In this document: positions 39,836 to 50,464 of the stretch, piece by piece
Numbering within the stretch: position 1 is the stretch's first letter
Layout of the letters: each line of letters starts with the position of its first letter
Source of the DNA: Deltaproteobacteria bacterium
GTDB lineage: Bacteria; Myxococcota_A; UBA9042
Reading direction: 5' to 3'
DNA length: 56,186 nt
Assembly: GCA_020632665.1 (NCBI GenBank)
Contig: JACKFC010000030.1
Span: forward strand, 1 to 56,186
The notes under the pieces: generated by a model
Databases searched by the model: none
The model's input: the letters and a program-made list of their open reading frames with translations, nothing else
What the model was told of the DNA's origin: nothing
Made by a program: the position numbers and the translations under genes

Positions 39836-41394
39836 CGTCGTGCCTCCTCGGCCCGCGCCTCGGCATCGGCGTCGACGTCGTGGCGTTCGAGCGTCTGTCC
39901 GTCGTGACGCAGGACGATGGCGGCGTCGTCGACCAGGGTCTCCAGCTCGACCGGCCGGCCCCAGAGCGCGGCGAGGTTGCCCAGCGCGGTCTCGGCCCAA
40001 TCCAGCTGCACGTCCAGGCCGTCGTGGCGGTGGACCAGCCGCAGCTCGCCGCGGTTGTGCAGGTTGGCGTCGACGGCGTAGATGCGCGGGTTGCCTTTGC
40101 TGGCCAGCGACGAGAGCAGGCCGCGCTTGACGTCGCGGAGCTCGCGCGAATCGATGATGTATTTGCCGGTCCGCTGGTCGCGTTGGGTGGTGAACAGGCC
40201 CTGCTCGGCGCAGAAGTCGGCGTCGAGGAAGTCGTCGAGGAAGGTCACGTCGTTGTGGCTGGCCCGGACCTCGAAGAGCTTCTCGCGGCCCAGACCGGCG
40301 CCGGTGTCGATCCGCGCCCGCTCGGCCGGGTCCTCGATGGCCGCCCAGTCGCGACCGAATTGGCCGCGATCCCAGCGCCGCTCGATGTGGCGCCACAGCT
40401 CGACGCCGAGCTTGTACGGGTTGAGCTGACCGGGCCGGGTCGCCGTGGTGCCGCTGTGGTGGTCGCAATAGTCGATGACCTCGTCGTCGGCGAGGATCTC
40501 GCGGGTCATCAGGTGGGTATGCCAATAGGTCGCCCACCCCTCGTTCATGATCTTGGTCTGCACCTGCGGCGCGAAATAGAGCGCCTCCTCACGCACGATG
40601 GCGACGACGTCCCGCTGCCACCGCTCGAGCGGGGCATGCTCCAGCAGCAGGCCCAAGATGTCGCGCTCGGGCCGCTCGGGGACCCGCTGCATCGCCGCGA
40701 GGTCGGCCTCCTTTCGCGCCCGTTCGGCCTGCAACGCCGCGGGCGGGTTCACGTGGCGCTCCATATACGGGCGGGTCGGGATGCGCGTCACCTCCACCGG
40801 CGCCGGTTCGGCATCCGGCTGCAGCGCCGAGCGTCGCCCCTTCTCCGGCGCCCGGCGGACCAACGCGGCGTGGGTGTCGATCAGGTTGTCGAGGCTGCAG
40901 ACGCGGTCGATGAACGCCTCGACCTCGGCCTGGCCGTGCCGGTCCATATGCCGCTGGATGCGCGCGGCGTGGTTCGCCATCGTGTCCAACATCTTCCGGT
41001 TCGTTTGGCTGAACCACACGTTGTTCTTGAAGAAGTCGACGTGGCCGAAGACGTGCGCCATCACCAACTTCTGGTCGACGACCATATTGTTGTCGAGCAG
41101 GTAGGCGTAGGAGGGATCGGTGTTGATCACCATCTCGTAGATCTTCTGCAGGCCGTATTCGTAGCCTTTCTGCATCTGCAGGTAGGCCATGCCCCAGCGC
41201 CAGTGCGGGTAGCGCACCGGGAAGCCGTCGTAGGCGGCGAGCATGTTGATCTCGTCGGCCGTGCACATCAGGAAGATGGTCTCGAAGGGATCGAGGCCGT
41301 GGCCGGCGGCGATCTCGGCGATGCGCGCGCGCTCCTGCTCGAGCTCGGCGGGGAGGTCGCGACCGCGGCTGACGAAGCGGGACGGCATGCTCAT
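39832..41394 (-). CDS. spoVR: SpoVR family protein
   Basis: The 520-residue protein belongs to the SpoVR/YcgB family. Motifs include the N-terminal DPFETIFLMCTADEINMLAA, YPHWRWGMAYLQMQKGYEYG and KIYEMVINTDPSYAYLLDNN. KLVMAHVFGHVDFFKNNVWF and MNEGWATYWHTHLMT follow. The His- and Glu-rich motifs suggest a metal site, but no activity is proven; in Bacillus, SpoVR is needed for spore cortex formation. The start is ATG 41394 (GTG 41397 is the alternative), sharing a base with the yeaH stop, AGGGG 5 bases upstream. The set prkA-yeaH-spoVR is conserved across bacteria and linked to stationary phase and nitrogen starvation in E. coli. Confidence 0.93.
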   Translation of the reverse strand: MSMPSRFVSRGRDLPAELEQERARIAEIAAGHGLDPFETIFLMCTADEINMLAAYDGFPVRYPHWRWGMAYLQMQKGYEYGLQKIYEMVINTDPSYAYLLDNNMVVDQKLVMAHVFGHVDFFKNNVWFSQTNRKMLDTMANHAARIQRHMDRHGQAEVEAFIDRVCSLDNLIDTHAALVRRAPEKGRRSALQPDAEPAPVEVTRIPTRPYMERHVNPPAALQAERARKEADLAAMQRVPERPERDILGLLLEHAPLERWQRDVVAIVREEALYFAPQVQTKIMNEGWATYWHTHLMTREILADDEVIDYCDHHSGTTATRPGQLNPYKLGVELWRHIERRWDRGQFGRDWAAIEDPAERARIDTGAGLGREKLFEVRASHNDVTFLDDFLDADFCAEQGLFTTQRDQRTGKYIIDSRELRDVKRGLLSSLASKGNPRIYAVDANLHNRGELRLVHRHDGLDVQLDWAETALGNLAALWGRPVELETLVDDAAIVLRHDGQTLERHDVDADAEARAEEARR

Positions 41395-42491
41395 CACAGC
41401 CCCCTACCGAGCAGCGTGCGGATGCTGTCGAGGATCGCGTCGCGGTTGGGCACCCGGGTCAACACGACGCGGTCGTCGTCGGCGAAGGCCTCGGCCAAGA
41501 CCTGGAAGAAGCGGCCGGAGCCGTACGCCGACTCGGTCTGCGCGTAGCCGAATTGGTTGACCCGCGGCATCAACTTCTCGCGCACGATGCGGACCGACGT
41601 CTCGTTGTCCTTCTGCCCCAGGTTGTCGCCGTCGCTGAAATGGAAGGGGTAGATATTCCAGACGTCCGATGGATAGTCGTCGTCGATGATCTTCGCCGCG
41701 AGCTCGTAGGCGCTGGAGATCGCGGTGCCGCCGGCCTCGCGGACGCGGAAGAAGGTCTCTCGGTCGACCTCGCGCGCCTCGGCGTCGTGGATCAGGAAGC
41801 GCGCCTCGAAGCCCTCGTAGTGCCTGCGCAGCCAGGCGTCGATCCAGAAGACCTCGTTGCGCACGATCGCCTTCTGCTCCGAGCCCATCGAGCCCGAGAC
41901 GTCCATCATGTAGAGCACCGCCGCGCGGGCGTAGGGCTCCGGCTCGAGCACCGGCGCGCGGTAGCGTCGGTCGTCGCGGACCGGGATGATCGATGGCCGC
42001 CGCGGGTCGTAGCTGCCGCTGGCGATCTGACGCTTGAGCGCCTCCTTGAAGGTCCGCTTGCCGTGGCGCAGCGACTCGGGGCCGCGGCGCGAGATGCTGG
42101 TGTAGCGCGCCTTTTGGCTGTCGACACCGGCACCGCCCTTCGGCTCGATCCGCGGCAGCTCCAGCTCCTCGCCGAGGATCGCGGCGAGCTCGTCGACCGT
42201 GAGCTCGACCTCGAGCATATGCTCGGCGGTGCCCTCGCCGGCAGGCCCTTGGCCATCGCCCGGTTGGCCCGCCTCGGCGCCGGCCTCCCCCTCGCCCTGG
42301 CCGACGCCGCCTTTCTGGTTCTTGCCGTAGCGCAGCCGGGGCAGGTCGATCTGCGGCAGCGGGATGCTGACGATCTCGTCGCCCTTCTTGCCGAAGAGCT
42401 CGGATTGACCCATCCAGCGGCGAAGATCGCGACGCACCCGGCCGCGCACCACGTCGCGGAAGCGCTGCAAGTCGCGGTCGATCGCCATCAT
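41394..42491 (-). CDS. yeaH: YeaH/DUF444 protein with von Willebrand A-like domain
   Basis: The 365-residue protein starts at ATG 42491, 8 bases after GAGGAGG. The N-terminal region (DLQRFRDVVRGRVRRDLRRW) is basic. It is followed by a Gly/Glu-rich disordered segment (GQGEGEAGAEAGQPGDGQGP). The C-terminal part is a vWA-like domain with a MIDAS metal site: LYMMDVSGSMGSEQKA, the GGTAISSAYELAAKI threonine region, and YPFHFSDGDNLG. This matches the YeaH (UPF0229/DUF444) family, which always occurs with PrkA. It is somewhat shorter than E. coli YeaH (about 427 residues). It probably acts as an adaptor to the PrkA AAA module, which is an inference. Confidence 0.93.
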   Translation of the reverse strand: MMAIDRDLQRFRDVVRGRVRRDLRRWMGQSELFGKKGDEIVSIPLPQIDLPRLRYGKNQKGGVGQGEGEAGAEAGQPGDGQGPAGEGTAEHMLEVELTVDELAAILGEELELPRIEPKGGAGVDSQKARYTSISRRGPESLRHGKRTFKEALKRQIASGSYDPRRPSIIPVRDDRRYRAPVLEPEPYARAAVLYMMDVSGSMGSEQKAIVRNEVFWIDAWLRRHYEGFEARFLIHDAEAREVDRETFFRVREAGGTAISSAYELAAKIIDDDYPSDVWNIYPFHFSDGDNLGQKDNETSVRIVREKLMPRVNQFGYAQTESAYGSGRFFQVLAEAFADDDRVVLTRVPNRDAILDSIRTLLGRGL

Positions 42492-42508
42492 CGCGCCATC
42501 CTCCTCGG

Positions 42509-44599
<2,091 letters not shown>

Positions 44600-44875
44600 C
44601 GCGACCTCCAGGGGTTGGGCCCGCCCGGGGTCGGGCGGCCGCCCTCTCCTCACTCTCTGACGCACGAACACGGCGAAGGCTTCATTTTCATCCCGGCGCC
44701 GCGTTCTGCGCCTCCACGCTTCAAGGTGGCGTTCTCGCGCAGCGGCGCAAGTGCGACATCGAAGTCATATCTCCGAAATCGTTATCGAACGCCGATTCTG
44801 CGCGGATCCTCGCGGGCTGCTGTGCGGCCGTGCACGACCGCCCCATGACAGCAAAGTCCGGCAGAATTCGCCCGC
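44600..44875 (-). promoter_or_regulatory. leader and promoter region of the prkA operon
   Basis: This 276-base gap has no gene. Next to the ribosome site it carries CCGCCCG (44621-44627) and CGGGCGG (44632-44638), a 7-bp hairpin with a 4-base loop in the prkA leader. A less GC-rich stretch around 44755-44790 (ATATCTCC, GTTATCG) is the likely promoter area. I found no sigma-54 GG-N10-GC element on the minus strand, although E. coli yeaGH uses one. Confidence 0.35.
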
Positions 44876-46183
44876 TCAGGGGTCGAACGGGCTCCCGGCC
44901 GGCAGCGCCGCGATGGTCTCGGCGCGGGCGAGGAAGCCCGACCACGGGTGGCGGGCCTTGGCTTGTTCGATCCGTGCTGGCTCGACCGGGCCCAGGGCCT
45001 GCTGCAGCACCGCGTGGATCGTCTCGGACGCCTTGTACGCCGCCGCGGCGTCGATGCCGACCGATGCCGCCAGCTCCAGCGCCGCCGCAGCGACGTCGCC
45101 GTTCTCGAACATCGCGTCGTCGAATGCGTCGATCGCGACCGCGCCCGGCACGGCGAGTGCGGCTTGGTGCGCTGCGCGGATCCGCGCCGCGACGTCGCCC
45201 TCAGCTTGCGCCTGGGCGAGCACGCGAACGGCCGCGAAGGCCTCGGAGGCGAAGGTATTGTCGTAGTGCCGATAGCGTTGTCCGAGCAGCGAGCTGGTCG
45301 CCAGCGCCGCCGCATGGACGGCCACCCAATCGCGCAGCAGCTCCTTGCGCCCTGCGTCCTCGGTGACGGTGAGCGCCTCGGAGAGCACCGCCGCCTCGAG
45401 GTGGAGCAGGGCGATCCCCTCGCTGATCCGCGGATAGAAGCCTTGGCCGCACGCTTGGACCGCCACCCAGCCGGCTTCGAGCTCGCGCAGACGGGTCATG
45501 TAGGTGGCGATCACCCGTCGGCCGAAGGCGGTGTCGGCCTGTGGGCCGGTCGGATCCGCCGGGCCCGGCAAGCGCACGACGAGCAGCGACTGGCCGGCGA
45601 TCTCGAGGTCCGAGGCGCCGTCCAGGCCAACCCAGACGCCGGATACACCGGCATCCCAGCGCCAGACGCTGGGTGTCGCGCCGGGGCCGGGCAGGGCGTC
45701 CGCCGGCATCGCGCCGCCCAGGCGATAGCCGCGCTTCGGCGTGCCCTTGACGTCCACCGCGAACGCGAAGATCGGCGCCTGGTGCAGCGCGAACTCCGGC
45801 CACGCAGCGGTCGCTGGCCAGGGCAACGTCGCGAGCGCGCTCGAGGTGTTGCGCAGCTGCTGCAACAGCGCGAGGGCCGCCTCGTCCTGTGGATCGATGG
45901 CCGCGCTCTGCCCTGCGTCGGCGGTATCGCTGCCGGACGCGGCGTCCGCGCCGGGTACGTCCGCAACGGATGCGACAGCGTCGGCTGCATCCACGCCCGC
46001 GGCGTCCTGACTCTGCGCGTCCGTGGCGGCCTGCGCGTCGGCCGCGGCGCCGCCGTCGCGCCCCTCACCGCCACAGGCGGTCGCGGCGGCCAGCAAGAGC
46101 AGGGTGGCCAGGGAGTTCGCCGCTGCGGCACGCGGCCTGAGGCGCAGCCCGGGGGATTCGACAGTGACGGTCGCGGGCCACAT
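44876..46183 (-). CDS. lipoprotein of unknown function
   Basis: The 435-residue protein starts at ATG 46183 with GAGGG 6 bases upstream. After a basic N-terminus comes a hydrophobic stretch (NSLATLLLLAAATAC) with a weak lipobox. An Asp/Ala/Gln linker follows (DAQAATDAQSQDAAGVDAAD, about residues 45-95). The domain from about 100 is mainly helical. It includes strand elements (APIFAFAVDVKGTPKRGYRL, LLVVRLPGPADPTG) and long helices (GIALLHLEAAVLSEALTVTE, WVAVHAAALATSSLLGQRYR). No family is recognised. It follows the HD-GYP gene after 9 bases, so the two are probably co-transcribed, perhaps linking envelope state to c-di-GMP. Confidence 0.72.
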   Translation of the reverse strand: MWPATVTVESPGLRLRPRAAAANSLATLLLLAAATACGGEGRDGGAAADAQAATDAQSQDAAGVDAADAVASVADVPGADAASGSDTADAGQSAAIDPQDEAALALLQQLRNTSSALATLPWPATAAWPEFALHQAPIFAFAVDVKGTPKRGYRLGGAMPADALPGPGATPSVWRWDAGVSGVWVGLDGASDLEIAGQSLLVVRLPGPADPTGPQADTAFGRRVIATYMTRLRELEAGWVAVQACGQGFYPRISEGIALLHLEAAVLSEALTVTEDAGRKELLRDWVAVHAAALATSSLLGQRYRHYDNTFASEAFAAVRVLAQAQAEGDVAARIRAAHQAALAVPGAVAIDAFDDAMFENGDVAAAALELAASVGIDAAAAYKASETIHAVLQQALGPVEPARIEQAKARHPWSGFLARAETIAALPAGSPFDP

Positions 46184-46192
46184 CGAACGCCC

Positions 46193-47842
46193 TCAGAAGC
46201 CGCCCGAAGGCATCCGGCGGTGGTCGGCGACCGACTCGGTCTCGGCCTTTTCCAGCATCCGCCAAGGCTCCGACTCGTGGAAGAGCTGCAGCAGCTGCGG
46301 GCAGATGGCGCCAGCGTCGGCCTCGAAGCCGAGGATCTGCATCGCCCGGTCGTGCGGAACCGCCGATTTGTACGGCCGATCGCGCGCGGTCAGGGCGTCG
46401 TAGATGTCGACGATCGTCATGATCCGTGCCTGCACCGGGATGGCGTCCGGCCCGAGCGCCTGCGGATAGCCACGGGCGTTGAGCTTCTCGTGGTGCCGGT
46501 GCGCGATATCGGGGACCTGCGCCAAGTCGCGGGTCCACGGGATCTGGCGCAGGAAGTTGTAGGTGTGGACGACGTGGTCCTCGATCTGCCGGCGCTCTTC
46601 TTCGGTGAGCGTGCCGCGCGGGATCGAGAGCGACTTCAGCTCGCCCGGCTGCAACAGCGCGACCGGCTGTCCGTCGTGCATTTCGAACGAGCGCGCCGCC
46701 AGCTCACGCAGTCGGTCGAAGCCGCCTTGTTCGAGCACCGTCGGCCGGTTGCACTGCAGGACGAAGGCCCAGAACTCGTCGAGCTCCCGCAGCGACCGAT
46801 CTTCCGCCGCGGCGATCTCGGCGATCATCCGCGCTGCCTCCTCGTCCATGCCGCGCGGTGCCAGCGCCTCGATGCGCCGGTGATCGTGGTCGTGCCGACA
46901 AGCCAGCCGCGCGCACTCGAAGCGACTCTCGAGCAGGTCCAGCTCGTGCGGATAGAGCTTGTTCGCTTTGACCAGGACGTTCTCGCGCACGCCGACCTTG
47001 CCGAAATCGTGCAGCAGCGCGGCGTAGCGCAGCTCACGCAGCTCCGCGTCGGAGAGGGAGGTCCCACGGTAGAGCGGCGGCGCGTGGCGGTTCAGCGCCT
47101 CGGCGGTGCCGACGCTCAGCAGGGCGACGCGCTCGCTATGGCCCGATGTGGTCGGATCACGCGCTTCGATCGCGTAGACGCTGGCGCGGATGAAGCCTTC
47201 GAAGAGGCGCTGGATATCGCGGTGCAGGATGGCGTTCTCGATCGCGACGGCGGCGATCGCGCCGAGCGCCATCAACATCTCCTGATCTTCGCTGTCGAAC
47301 TGGCGGTTGCGCGTCTTGTTGAGCGCCTGGATCACGCCGCGGCACTCCTCTTGGTCGTCGATCATCGGCACCGCGAGGATATTCCGCGTGCGGTAGCCAC
47401 TCTGCCGGTCGACGGCCTGATTGAAGCGTGGGTCGGCGTAGGCGTCGGGGATGTGAATCGTCTCGCAGGTCGTCGCGCATTGACCCGCGATGCCTTGGCC
47501 GAGCGGGATCCGCAGCCGCTTTCCGCCCATGCCCTGGGCGATCTTGGCCCAGAGCTCGCCGCGCTTCTTGTCGGCGATGAAGAGCGTGCAGCGATCCGAT
47601 TCGGTCACGCGCTTGGCTTCTTCGAGGATGATATCGAGCAGACGATCGATCTCATGCTCGGCGCCGAAATGCTTCGCCACCTCGAGCAAGCCCTGCAGCT
47701 TGCCGTTGCGCCGCTTCAACTCGACCAATTCGTCGGCAAGTCGGCCGACCTCGAGCGCCACCGCGACCACGTCGACCTGCGAATCTTCACGAATTGCGAC
47801 CGAAAGCTCGTAGGGATCCGATAGGTCGCGAGGCTCGCGCAT
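46193..47842 (-). CDS. GAF and HD-GYP domain protein, probable cyclic-di-GMP phosphodiesterase
   Basis: The 549-residue protein has an N-terminal helix, then a GAF sensor domain (about residues 45-205; EEAKRVTESDRCTLFIADKK, IPLGQGIAGQCATTCETIHI). The C-terminal HD-GYP domain shows the metal pair in AALLHDFGKVGVRENVLVKA and a second His cluster HDHDHRR. The GYP motif lies in HRHHEKLNARGYPQALGPDA, and IMTIVDIYDALTARDRPYK completes the set. HD-GYP enzymes degrade c-di-GMP, or cGAMP in some deltaproteobacteria. An insertion of roughly 90 residues lies between the HD and GYP parts. GGAGCAAGAG precedes ATG 47842. GATACT and TTGGAC with an 18-bp spacer lie upstream. Confidence 0.9.
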   Translation of the reverse strand: MREPRDLSDPYELSVAIREDSQVDVVAVALEVGRLADELVELKRRNGKLQGLLEVAKHFGAEHEIDRLLDIILEEAKRVTESDRCTLFIADKKRGELWAKIAQGMGGKRLRIPLGQGIAGQCATTCETIHIPDAYADPRFNQAVDRQSGYRTRNILAVPMIDDQEECRGVIQALNKTRNRQFDSEDQEMLMALGAIAAVAIENAILHRDIQRLFEGFIRASVYAIEARDPTTSGHSERVALLSVGTAEALNRHAPPLYRGTSLSDAELRELRYAALLHDFGKVGVRENVLVKANKLYPHELDLLESRFECARLACRHDHDHRRIEALAPRGMDEEAARMIAEIAAAEDRSLRELDEFWAFVLQCNRPTVLEQGGFDRLRELAARSFEMHDGQPVALLQPGELKSLSIPRGTLTEEERRQIEDHVVHTYNFLRQIPWTRDLAQVPDIAHRHHEKLNARGYPQALGPDAIPVQARIMTIVDIYDALTARDRPYKSAVPHDRAMQILGFEADAGAICPQLLQLFHESEPWRMLEKAETESVADHRRMPSGGF

Positions 47843-47899
47843 CTCTTGCTCCGCAGCCCGCAGATCGACGCCATCGTGGGGGCGCAGCGATCGGTCGGC

Positions 47900-47942
47900 G
47901 GGACAGTCCCGGAGTATCGCTGCTCTCGCCGGCCGCGTCCAA
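47900..47942 (-). promoter_or_regulatory. promoter and palindrome upstream of the HD-GYP gene
   Basis: Read on the minus strand: TTGGAC (plus 47937-47942), 18 bp, GATACT (plus 47913-47918). Directly downstream lies GGGAC-A-GTCCC (47900-47910), an 11-bp perfect palindrome that could be a repressor site. Confidence 0.35.
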
Positions 47943-47951
47943 TCCTCCCGG

Positions 47952-49427
47952 TCAGGAATTGGCCATCCCCGGGGGCAGGCGGCCCGGCAGCGTCACGCTC
48001 TCCGCCTCGGTCGATGCCATCGCCCAAACGCAATAGTCGACGCTGAAGAAGCCTGCAGGGCGATGGTTGCCACTCCAGCCGCTGCCGCCGAAGGGCAGCG
48101 TCGAGAGCGCGCCGTTGGTCGGGCGATTTCGGTTCACGATTCCGGCGCCGACGGCGTCGCGAAATCGCTCGAAATCCGTGACAGAGCCGCCGCACAGCGC
48201 CGCCGAGAGACCGTAGCGCGTGTCCGCCGCGGCCTTCAGACCCGCGTCGAAATCGTCGACCCGGATGACATGCAGCAGCGGGCCGAAGACCTCGGTGTCG
48301 GGCAGCCGGGCGTCGGTCACGTCGAGCACGCCGGGTGAGAGCGCCGCCGGCGAGATCGCGCCGAGTCGACGCATCGGCAGCAAGACCTCCGCACCCTCGG
48401 CGACGCGCGCCTCGTAGGCGGCCAAGACGGCGTCCGCGGCTTCGGGCGCCACCAGCGGGCCGCAGAAGGGCTCGGGTTCCGCCAGCGCGTTCGAGATGCG
48501 CAGGCCGGCGCACGCCCGCAGCACCGCCTCTACGACGGCGTCGCCGTGCGCGCCGCGCGGCACGATCAAGCGGCGCGCGCTGGTGCAACGCTGACCGGCC
48601 GTCAGCATCGACGAGAGCGCGACCAGCGGCCCCATCACCGCGGGGTCGGTATCGTCCAGCACGAGCATCGGGTTGTTGCCGCCCATCTCGAGCGCGGTAA
48701 TGACCTCGGTCCGGCCGCCGAGGGCACGGTGAATCGCGCGTCCAGTCGTCGAGCTGCCGGTGAAGGCGAGCCCACGCAGCAGCCCGTGCGCGACGATGGC
48801 TTCGCCGGTCTCGCGCTCGCCCGGCAAGAGCTGCACCGCCTCGGCCGGCAACCCGGCTTCGAGCAGCAATTCGACCAAGGCGAGGGCGCTGCGCGGAGCG
48901 TGCTCACTGCTCTTGATGACCACCGTATTGCCGCCGAGCAGCGCCGGGACGAGGTGGCCGTTCGGCAGGTGCATCGGCAGGTTGTAGGGCGAAAAGACCG
49001 CGAAGACGCCGTGCGGCCGGTAGCGCAACATGCCGCGGAAGCCCTCGAGCTCGGTCGCGCGGTCGACGGCGCGTTCGGCGAAGGCGCGGACGGTCAGATC
49101 GACCTTGCCGGCGATCGCGCCCGCCTCCTCGCGGCACTCCCAGAGCGGCTTGCCGACCTCTTCCGCCAGCAGCCGGGCCAACGACTCCCGTTGCGCGCGG
49201 GCGGCGTCGGCGTAGCGCTGCAGGATCTCGAGGCGCTCGGCGAAGGGCGTCCGCGACCAGGCCGGGAACGCGCGCGCCGCGCTGCGCATCGCCTGATCGA
49301 CGTCGTCGGCGTTGGCAGCACGGAAAACGGGGCGGTCGTTGCCGAGCGGCCCGCGGCGTCGCACCGGAGCGCCACGGCCGCAGCACCGCCTGCCGTCGAT
49401 GAAGGCGACGTCGATCGTCTCAGCCAT
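47952..49427 (-). CDS. astD: N-succinylglutamate-semialdehyde dehydrogenase
   Basis: The 491-residue NAD-dependent aldehyde dehydrogenase carries out the fourth step of arginine succinyltransferase degradation, oxidising succinylglutamate semialdehyde. Diagnostic parts: AVFSPYNLPMHLPNGHLVPA, ITALEMGGNNPMLVLDD with the catalytic Glu, and SSMLTAGQRCTSARRLIVP with the catalytic Cys. The end NRNRPTNGALSTLPFGGSGW followed by SGNHRPAGFFSVDYCVWAMA is the AstD signature. Its ATG overlaps the end of astA by 8 bases. The N-terminus has an unusual doublet Cys (RRCCGRG). It is the last gene of the unit; no astB or astE follows. Confidence 0.93.
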   Translation of the reverse strand: MAETIDVAFIDGRRCCGRGAPVRRRGPLGNDRPVFRAANADDVDQAMRSAARAFPAWSRTPFAERLEILQRYADAARAQRESLARLLAEEVGKPLWECREEAGAIAGKVDLTVRAFAERAVDRATELEGFRGMLRYRPHGVFAVFSPYNLPMHLPNGHLVPALLGGNTVVIKSSEHAPRSALALVELLLEAGLPAEAVQLLPGERETGEAIVAHGLLRGLAFTGSSTTGRAIHRALGGRTEVITALEMGGNNPMLVLDDTDPAVMGPLVALSSMLTAGQRCTSARRLIVPRGAHGDAVVEAVLRACAGLRISNALAEPEPFCGPLVAPEAADAVLAAYEARVAEGAEVLLPMRRLGAISPAALSPGVLDVTDARLPDTEVFGPLLHVIRVDDFDAGLKAAADTRYGLSAALCGGSVTDFERFRDAVGAGIVNRNRPTNGALSTLPFGGSGWSGNHRPAGFFSVDYCVWAMASTEAESVTLPGRLPPGMANS

Positions 49428-50463
49428 GGCTTGCTCCGCGGCGACTCGCCGGCAATGCGCACGCCCGGACCAGCGCGCCCTCGGCGATTTGCAGCGCGTC
49501 CATGGCCTCGGCCGAGAGCAGGATGCCGCCGTCTTGGGCCGGCTCGGTCTCGAGCAGGATGGCGCGAAAATCCCGCAGCCCGCGGTTGCTCACCATGATC
49601 GGCTGGGTGGTGGTCGGCGGCGTGGTGCGGGTCCGCGCGGTGACGACCTCGCTCCGAGCGACGGTCCGCAGCTCGCCGACGTCGGCGATCAGCACAGGCC
49701 CGGCCTCGAAGGGGTCCAGCCAATCCGTCAGCGTGAAGCCCTCGTCCTTGAGGATGTCGAGCGCCGGCAGCGTATTGGGGTGGACGCCGCCGATCACCTC
49801 TTGCGCCTTGCGCGGAAGCATATCGACGAAGATCGGCTGCCGTGGCAGCAGGTGCTGGACGAAGCCGCGGATCGTGTGGGTGTGCAGGTCGGCTTCCGGC
49901 AGGTCCATGCGGAAGAAGTGGCGGCCGACCGCGTCCCAGAAGGGCGAGCCGCCATCCTCGTCGATCCAGCCGCGCAGCTCGGCGATGACGCGGTGCTCGA
50001 AACGGAGCCGATGGTCGGCCATGAAGAGGAATCGGACCAAGGAGAGGAAGCGTCCGACGCCGCGGCCCCGGGCGCTCGGATCGAGCAACAACGAGCCGAC
50101 CATCGCCGGGCCGTGCTGCTGCTCCATCACCTCGAGGATCCGGATATCGCGCGGCATGTCGATCTTGCCGCCGATCCGCATCGTGTCGAGCCGGTAGGCG
50201 AAATACGGGACCTCGCCGCCGACCTGGCCATAGCAACCCGAACAGCCCGCGAGTCCGGCCCGCTCACGGTCTTCGAGCGCGAAGAGGTAGCTCGTCTTCC
50301 AGCGCGGAAGGTCGCTGCGCTCGAACGATTCGAGGCTGGTCTCCAAGCGTTGCTCGAGGATCGCACGATCCTTCGGCAGCGACGTCAGCCCGTGGTCGGC
50401 GCGACCGACCAGGGTGACGAACGCCGGCAGGTCGTCGTGCTCGATCGGGCGGTAGACGAACAC
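49420..50463 (-). CDS. astA: arginine N-succinyltransferase
   Basis: The 347-residue protein matches AstA. GTG 50463 gives MFVYRPIEHDDLPAFVTL, aligning with the usual N-terminus. Conserved parts include HGLTSLPKDRAILEQRL, SYLFALEDRERAGLAGCSG, VGSLLLDPSARGRGVGRFLS, RFLFMADHRLRFEHRVIAEL and EVIGGVHPNTLPALDILKDE. The enzyme transfers succinyl from succinyl-CoA to arginine, the committing step of the AST route that releases nitrogen. The start lies 1 base after the stop of the preceding aminotransferase gene. Some family members also accept ornithine. Confidence 0.92.
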   Translation of the reverse strand: MFVYRPIEHDDLPAFVTLVGRADHGLTSLPKDRAILEQRLETSLESFERSDLPRWKTSYLFALEDRERAGLAGCSGCYGQVGGEVPYFAYRLDTMRIGGKIDMPRDIRILEVMEQQHGPAMVGSLLLDPSARGRGVGRFLSLVRFLFMADHRLRFEHRVIAELRGWIDEDGGSPFWDAVGRHFFRMDLPEADLHTHTIRGFVQHLLPRQPIFVDMLPRKAQEVIGGVHPNTLPALDILKDEGFTLTDWLDPFEAGPVLIADVGELRTVARSEVVTARTRTTPPTTTQPIMVSNRGLRDFRAILLETEPAQDGGILLSAEAMDALQIAEGALVRACALPASRRGASHG

Positions 50464-50464
50464 C

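Noticed and set aside
44600..44875. Sigma-54 promoter for prkA
   Set aside because: TGTCGCACTTGC on the minus strand has a TTGC but no GG at the required 10-base spacing. Other near matches fail the same test.
44721..44945. A 74-codon minus-strand frame in the prkA upstream region
   Set aside because: It overlaps the end of the lipoprotein gene, has no convincing ribosome site and an Arg-rich composition. The region is better read as a promoter and leader.
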